The notes beneath the pieces were generated by a model, which did no database searches, was not told where the DNA came from, and saw only the letters and a program-made list of their open reading frames with translations. A DNA stretch of 64,000 bases from Tetrapyrgos nigripes. Its lineage: Eukaryota > Basidiomycota > Agaricomycetes > Agaricales > Campanellaceae. Shown one piece after another: positions 59,001 through 64,000 of the stretch. Made by a program: the position numbers and the translations under genes. Where the stretch lies: positions 62,001-126,000 of the forward strand of contig JAACJM010000200.1 in assembly GCA_013368315.1 (NCBI GenBank). Direction: 5' to 3'. Every line of letters starts with the position of its first letter. The stretch's first letter is position 1.

Positions 59001-62000
59001 CAGAGCGAATGACACATCTGCTTGGCTCGCGGTCGCTGTTGCCAGCGGTGAGCAGACACCCACGTCTTGCTCGGGCGTTCCTGTGTCATTCGCCTCGGGA
59101 CCTCGACCCAGAGCTGCAGACAGCCCTCCCTGAGGTCCCTGTCAAGTTTCCAGAGCGAATGACACATTGCTCGGCTCGCGGTCGCTGTTGCCAGCGGTGA
59201 GCAGACACCCACGTCTTGCTCGGGCGTTCCTGTGTCATTCGCCTCGGGACCTCGACCCAGAGCTGCAGACAGCCCTCCCTGAGGTCCCTGTCAAGTTTCC
59301 AGAGTGAATGACACACTGCCTGGCTCGCGGTCGCTGTTGCCAGCGGTGAGCAGACACCCACGTCTTGCTCGGGCGTTCCTGTGTCATTCGCCTCGAGACC
59401 TCGACCCAGAGCGGCAGACAGCCCTCCCTGAGGTCCCTGTCAAGTTTTCAGAGCGAATGACACATCGCTTGGCTCGCGGTCGCTGTTGCCAGCAGTGAGC
59501 AGACACCCACGTCTTGCTCGGGCGTTCCTGTGTCATTCGCCTCGGAACCTCGACCCAGAGCTGCAGACAGCCCTCCCTGAGGTCCCTGTCAAGTTTTCAG
59601 AGCGAATGACACATTGCTCGGCTCGCGGTCGCTGTTGCCAGCGGTGAGCAGACACCCACGTCTTGCTCGGGCGTTCCTGTGTCATTCGCCTGGGGACCTC
59701 GACCCAGAGCTGCAGACAGCCCTCCCTGAGGTCCCTGTCAAGTTTCCAGAGCGAATGACACACTGCTTGGCTCGCGGTCGCTGTTGCCAGCGGTGAGCAG
59801 ACACCCACGTCTTGCTCGGGCGTTCCTGTGTCATTCGCCTCGGGACCTCGACCCAGAGCTGCAGACAGCCCTCCCTGAGGTCCCTGTCAAGTTTCCAGAG
59901 CGAATGACACACTGCTGGCTCGCGGTCGCTGTTGCCAGCGGTGAGCAGACACCCACGTCTTGCTCGGGCGTTCCTGTGTCATTCGCCTCGGGACCTCGAC
60001 CCAGAGCTGCAGACAGCCCTCCCTGAGGTCCCTGTCAAGTTTCCAGAGCGAATGACACATTGCTCGGCTCGCGGTCGCTGTTGCCAGCGGTGAGCAGACA
60101 CCCACGTCTTGCTCGGGCGTTCCTGTGTCATTCGCCTCGGAACCTCGACCCAGAGCTGCAGACAGCCCTCCCTGAGGTCCCTGTCAAGTTTTCAGAGCGA
60201 ATGACACATTGCTCGGCTCGCGGTCGCTGTTGCCAGCGGTGAGCAGACACCCACGTCTTGCTCGGGCGTTCCTGTGTCATTCGCCTGGGACCTCGACCCA
60301 GAGCTGCAGACAGCCCTCCCTGAGGTCCCTGTCAAGTTTCCAGAGCGAATGACACACTGCTTGGCTCGCGGTCGCTGTTGCCAGCGGTGAGCAGACACCC
60401 ACGTCTTGCTCGGGCGTTCCTGTGTCATTCGCCTCGGGACCTCGACCCAGAGCTGCAGACAGCCCTCCCTGAGGTCCCTGTCAAGTTTCCAGAGCGAATG
60501 ACACACTGCCTGGCTCGCGGTCGCTGTTGCCAGCGGTGAGCAGACACCCACGTCTTGCTCGGGCGTTCCTGTGTCATTCGCCTCGGGACCTCGACCCAGA
60601 GCTGCAGACAGCCCTCCCTGAGGTCCCTGTCAAGTTTCCAGAGCGAATGACACATTGCTCGGCTCGCGGTCGCTGTTGCCAGCGGTGAGCAGACACCCAC
60701 GTCTTGCTCGGGCGTTCCTGTGTCATTCGCCTCGGAACCTCGACCCAGAGCTGCAGACAGCCCTCCCTGAGGTCCCTGTCAAGTTTTCAGAGCGAATGAC
60801 ACATCGCTTGGCTCGCGGTCGCTGTTGCCAGCGGTGAGCAGACACCCACGTCTTGCTCGGGCGTTCCTGTGTCATTCGCCTCAGGACCTCGACCCAGAGC
60901 TGCAGACATCCCTCCTTGAGGTCCCTGTCAAGTTTCCAGAGCGAATGACACATTGCTCGGCTCGCGGCCGCTGTTGCCAGCGGTGAGCAGACACCCACGT
61001 CTTGCTCAGGCGTTCCTGCGTCATTCGCCTCGGGACCTCGACCCAGAGCTGCAGACATCCCTCCCTGAAGTCCCTGTCAAGTTTTCAGAGCGAATGCCAC
61101 ATCGCTCGGCTCGCTGTCGCTGTTGCCAGCAGTGAGCAGACACCCATGTCTTGCTCGGGCGTTCCTGTGTCATTCGCCTCGGGACCTCGACCCAGAGCTG
61201 CAGACAGCCCTCCCTGAGGTCCCTGTCAAGTTTCCAGAGCGAATGACACATTGCTCGGCTCGCGGTCGCTGTTGCCAGCGGTGAGCAGACACCCACGTCT
61301 TGCTCGGGCGTTCCTGTGTCATTCGCCTCGGGACCTCGACCCAGAGCTGCAGACATCCCTCCCTGAGGTCCCTGTCAAGTTTCCAGAGCGAATGACACAT
61401 TGCTCGGCTCGCGGTCGCTGTTGCCAGCGGTGAGCAGACACCCACGTCTTGCTCGGGCGTTCCTGTGTCATTCGCCTCGGGACCTCGACCCAGAGCTGCA
61501 GACAGCCCTCCCTGAGGTCCCTGTCAAGTTTTCAGAGCGAATGACACATCGCTTGGCTCGCGGTCGCTGTTGCCAGCAGTGAGCAGACACCCACGTCTTG
61601 CTCAGGCGTTCCTGTGTCATTCGCCTCGGAACCTCGACCCAGAGCTGCAGACAGCCCTCCCTGAGGTCCCTGTCAAGTTTTCAGAGCGAATGACACATTG
61701 CTCGGCTCGCGGTCGCTGTTGCCAGCGGTGAGCAGACACCCACGTCTTGCTTGGGCGTTCCTGTGTCATTCACCTCGGGACCTCGACCCAGAGCTGCAGA
61801 CATCCCTCCCTGAAGTCCCTGTCAAGTTTTCAGAGCGAATGACACATCGCTCGGCTCGCTGTCGCTGTTGCCAGCAGTGAGCAGACACCCACGTCTTGCT
61901 CGGGCGTTCCTGTGTCATTCGCCTCGGGACCTCGACCAAGAGCTGCAGACAGCCCTCCCTGAGGTCCCTGTCAAGTTTCCAGAGCGAATGACACATCGCT

Positions 62001-62040
62001 TAGCTCGTGGTCGCTGTTGCCAGCAGTGAGCAGACACCCA
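56098..62040. repeat. 149-bp satellite array, about 40 monomers
   Basis: A head-to-tail repeat with period 149 bp (for example GAGCAGACACCCACG at 56215 and 56364). Monomers are mostly well over 90 percent alike. The GC content is far above the flanking genes, and each carries 12 CpG sites. Each also holds an inverted pair, TGTGTCATTCGC and GCGAATGACACA, about 60 bp apart. Because 149 is not a multiple of 3, long overlapping frames appear on both strands; these are not genes. Confidence 0.97.
56215..57407. repeat. Three-monomer higher-order repeat (448 bp)
   Basis: Three monomer types (marked by CTTGCGCGGG, by CAGACATCCC, and by CACCCCACG with GCGCCGTTCGC) recur in the order ABC ABC AB. Corresponding sites are 448 bp apart (149+149+150). 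Confidence 0.9.
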
Positions 62041-62600
62041 TGTCTTGCTTGGGCATTCCTGTGTCATTCACCTTGGGACCTCAACCCAGAGCTGCAGACA
62101 GCTGTCCCTGAGGTCCCTGTCAAGTTTTCAGAGTGAATGACACAGGCCTCAGCTTGTGGTCACTGTTGCCAGTGGTGAGCAGAGACCAGCATCTTGCTCA
62201 GGTGTTTTTGTGTCATTTGCCTCAGGACCTTGATCCAGAGGTGCAGACAACCTGCCCCCAGGTCTCTGTCAAGTTTTTAGAGCAAATGACACAGGACTTG
62301 GCTCACAGTTGCTGTTGCAAGGAGTGGAAAGTGACTGACATTGTGCTCCACTGTTCTTGTGTCACTTGCCTCAGGACCTTGACCCAGAGGTGCAGACAGT
62401 CCCCTTCAAGGTCTCTCTGAAGATCTCAGAGTCAATGACACAGGACTTGGCCTCTGGTTACTGTTGCAGATGTCTTGCTCAACTGTTTTTGTGTCATTTG
62501 CTTCATTGCCTTGACCCAGAGGTAGGGACAGCCCCCCTCAAGGTCTCTGTGATCAAATGACACAAGGCTAGACTCACAGTCACTGTTGTAAGATGCTGCA
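62041..62600. repeat. Decayed satellite monomers, CpG-depleted
   Basis: Monomers remain recognisable, but CpG sites have become TpG or CpA: CTCGGG to CTCAGG, TTCGCC to TTTGCC, AGCGAA to AGCAAA, CTCGAC to CTTGAT. The monomer at about 62150-62310 has essentially no CpG left. Confidence 0.9.
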
Positions 62601-62626
62601 ATGATGGGCACATACCAAAGACACAG

Positions 62627-63115
62627 CCACTAGCAGAGGGTACCCTTTGCCCAGGGCCACAGCCGCATTTTTTGAGAGCATAGCCACTGGCAGAGGGTAC
62701 CCTCTGCCAGCAAGCACAGCCACTCTGGCAGAGGGTACCCTCTGCCCAGGGCCACAGCCGCATTTTTGAGAACACAGCCACTGGCAGAGGGTACCCTCTG
62801 CCAGTGAGCACAGCCACTCTGGCAGAGGGTACCCTCTGCCAGTAAGCACAGCCACTCTGGCAGAGGGTACCCTCTGCCAGCACAGCCACTCTGACAGAGG
62901 GTACCCTCTGCCAGCACAGCCACTCTGGCAGAGGGTACCCTCTGCCAGCACAGCCACTCTGGCAGAGGGTACCCTCTGCCAGCATAGCCACTCTGACAGA
63001 GGGTACCCTCTGCCCAGGGCCACAGCCGCATTTTTGAGAGCACAGCCACTGGCAGAGGGTACCCTTTGCCAGAAAGCATTGTCACTGGCAGAGGATACTC
63101 TTTGCCAAAGGCACA
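62627..63115. repeat. Minisatellite built on a 20-bp palindrome
   Basis: GGCAGAGGGTACCCTCTGCC, a perfect palindrome, or close variants of it occur about a dozen times. Spacing is 34 bp in the tightest part (about 62885-62990) and longer where GGGCCACAGCCGCATTTTTG is included. The linker is CAGCACAGCCACTCT. Confidence 0.92.
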
Positions 63116-63169
63116 GCCGCATTTTTGGGCAGCAAACAGCTACTTTGGAGAGGTATCTACCCTCTGCTG

Positions 63170-63850
63170 TTGCAAGCTGTACTGAGGAGACTGAGGTGTG
63201 TCTTTCACTGTGCAGCCTCAAACCAGAGATGGGGACAGTCTCCTCTGAGGTCTCTGGGACTCTGAAAATGACACAGGACTCAGCTCATGGTCACTGTTGC
63301 AAGCAGCAGTGAAGAACTGATCTCTTGTTCAGTTGTTTCTGTGTCATTTGCTTCATGGTCTTAAACCAGAGGTGAGGACAGTCCCACTCAAGGACTCTGT
63401 CAACTTTTTGGAGTGAATGACACAGGACCTGGCTTGTGGTTGCTGTTGCAAGCAGTGGAGAGGGACTAATGTCTTGTGCAACTGTTTCTGTGTCATTCCA
63501 GTTGGAACCTGAGCCCAGAGGTGGAGACAGCCACTCCCAAGGTCTCTGTCAAGTCTTTGGAGTGAATGAAACAGGACTCAGCTTGTGGTTGCTGTTGCCA
63601 GCAGTGAGCAAGAGACCAATGTCTTGCTCAGGTATTCCTGTGTCATTCAGCTTGGAATCTTGACCCAGAGATGCAGAATGCTACCTCTGAGGTCTCTGTC
63701 AAGTTTTCAGAGCAAATGACACAGGACTTGGCTTGTGGTCACTGTTGTCAGTGGTGAGCAAAGACTGACGCCTTGCTCAGGCATTCCTGTGTCATTTGCC
63801 TTGGGACCTTGACCCAGAGCTGCAGACAGCTGTCTCTGAGGCCCCTGTTA
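63170..63850. repeat. Decayed satellite monomers, right part of the island
   Basis: About four to five diverged monomers (GTGTCATTTGCTTCATGGTC, GGCTTGTGGTTGCTGTTGC), again with TpG/CpA in place of CpG. Confidence 0.88.
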
Positions 63851-64000
63851 AGTTTTCAGAGCGAATGACACATTGCTTGGCTCGCGGTCGCTGTTGCCAG
63901 CGGTGAGCAGACACCCATGTCTTGCTCGGGCGTTCCTGTGTCATTCGCCTCGAGACCTCGACCCAGAGCTGCAGACAGCCCTCCCTGAGGTCCCTACCTA
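63851..64000. repeat. Canonical CpG-rich satellite resumes
   Basis: From GAGCGAATGACACATTGCTT the sequence is again a standard monomer with CpG intact, running off the window end. Confidence 0.92.

Noticed and set aside
56251..61445. Dozens of overlapping 60-190-codon frames on both strands of the satellite
   Set aside because: They are by-products of a GC-rich 149-bp tandem repeat with few stop triplets. All repeat the same peptide in shifted frames, and there is no start context or splice pattern.
62503..63221. Minus-strand frames of 150-213 codons across the palindromic minisatellite
   Set aside because: Three frames are open at once because the repeat lacks stop triplets. The peptide repeats just mirror the DNA repeat.

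Overview
The window looks like a chromosome segment of a mushroom-forming basidiomycete (Agaricomycetes). Evidence is the many short GT-AG introns (mostly 48-75 nt), the gene families present (basidiomycete BTB proteins, DUF6593, CFEM, OPT transporter, a FunK1-type kinase relic, NACHT relic, AA12-type quinoprotein) and an Agaricomycete-type integrase gene. Exon structures were worked out by hand from splice signals and checked by adding exon lengths; where I give a protein length, the exons sum to a multiple of three.

Layout. 0-4.1 kb: a hypothetical Cys-rich protein gene converging on an intact DDE integrase gene. 4.2-5.3 kb: BTB gene. 5.6-6.4 kb: ATTCGG-rich degenerate repeats and a broken cytochrome P450 start. 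8.4-10.3 kb: Ser/Thr-rich single-pass membrane protein with a likely 7-nt microexon. 11.6-12.3 kb: FunK1 kinase pseudogene. 13.5-15.3 kb: GLTP-fold gene and DUF6593 gene, tail to tail. 18.8-20.5 kb: secreted PQQ sugar dehydrogenase-like gene. 21.1-25.0 kb: OPT transporter with about 25 introns. 26.0-27.7 kb: PWWP chromatin protein. 29-35.7 kb: a tandem segmental duplication carrying two NmrA-like reductase genes and a truncated copy of a neighbouring membrane-protein gene. 37-40.4 kb: MYND-finger gene with disrupted frame and a CFEM GPI-anchored protein. 41.4-46.7 kb: a second segmental duplication with two small membrane-protein paralogs.

The right third is increasingly mobile and repetitive: a 506-bp element and a TA-flanked 349-bp element, a 1.1-kb foldback element, a truncated NACHT gene, a small secreted-peptide gene, a 585-bp hAT-like MITE with 8-bp target duplication, and a 5'-truncated Ty3/gypsy chromovirus with its 3' LTR. 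From 55.15 kb there are three 166-bp repeats, a T16 tract next to a telomere-like CCCTAA motif, and then a GC-rich satellite with a 149-bp monomer that runs to the end of the window. The satellite has 3-monomer and 12-monomer higher-order structure. It is interrupted at about 62.0-63.85 kb by an island of old monomers that have lost essentially all CpG, and inside that island lies a minisatellite built on a perfect 20-bp palindrome.

The conserved genes show no shared pathway; this reads as ordinary gene-dense chromosome grading into a repeat-rich heterochromatic region. The most informative signals are structural: two duplications that supply empty sites for later insertions, a newly recognised 111-118-bp MITE family with 9-bp target duplications, and the satellite's organisation and CpG decay.
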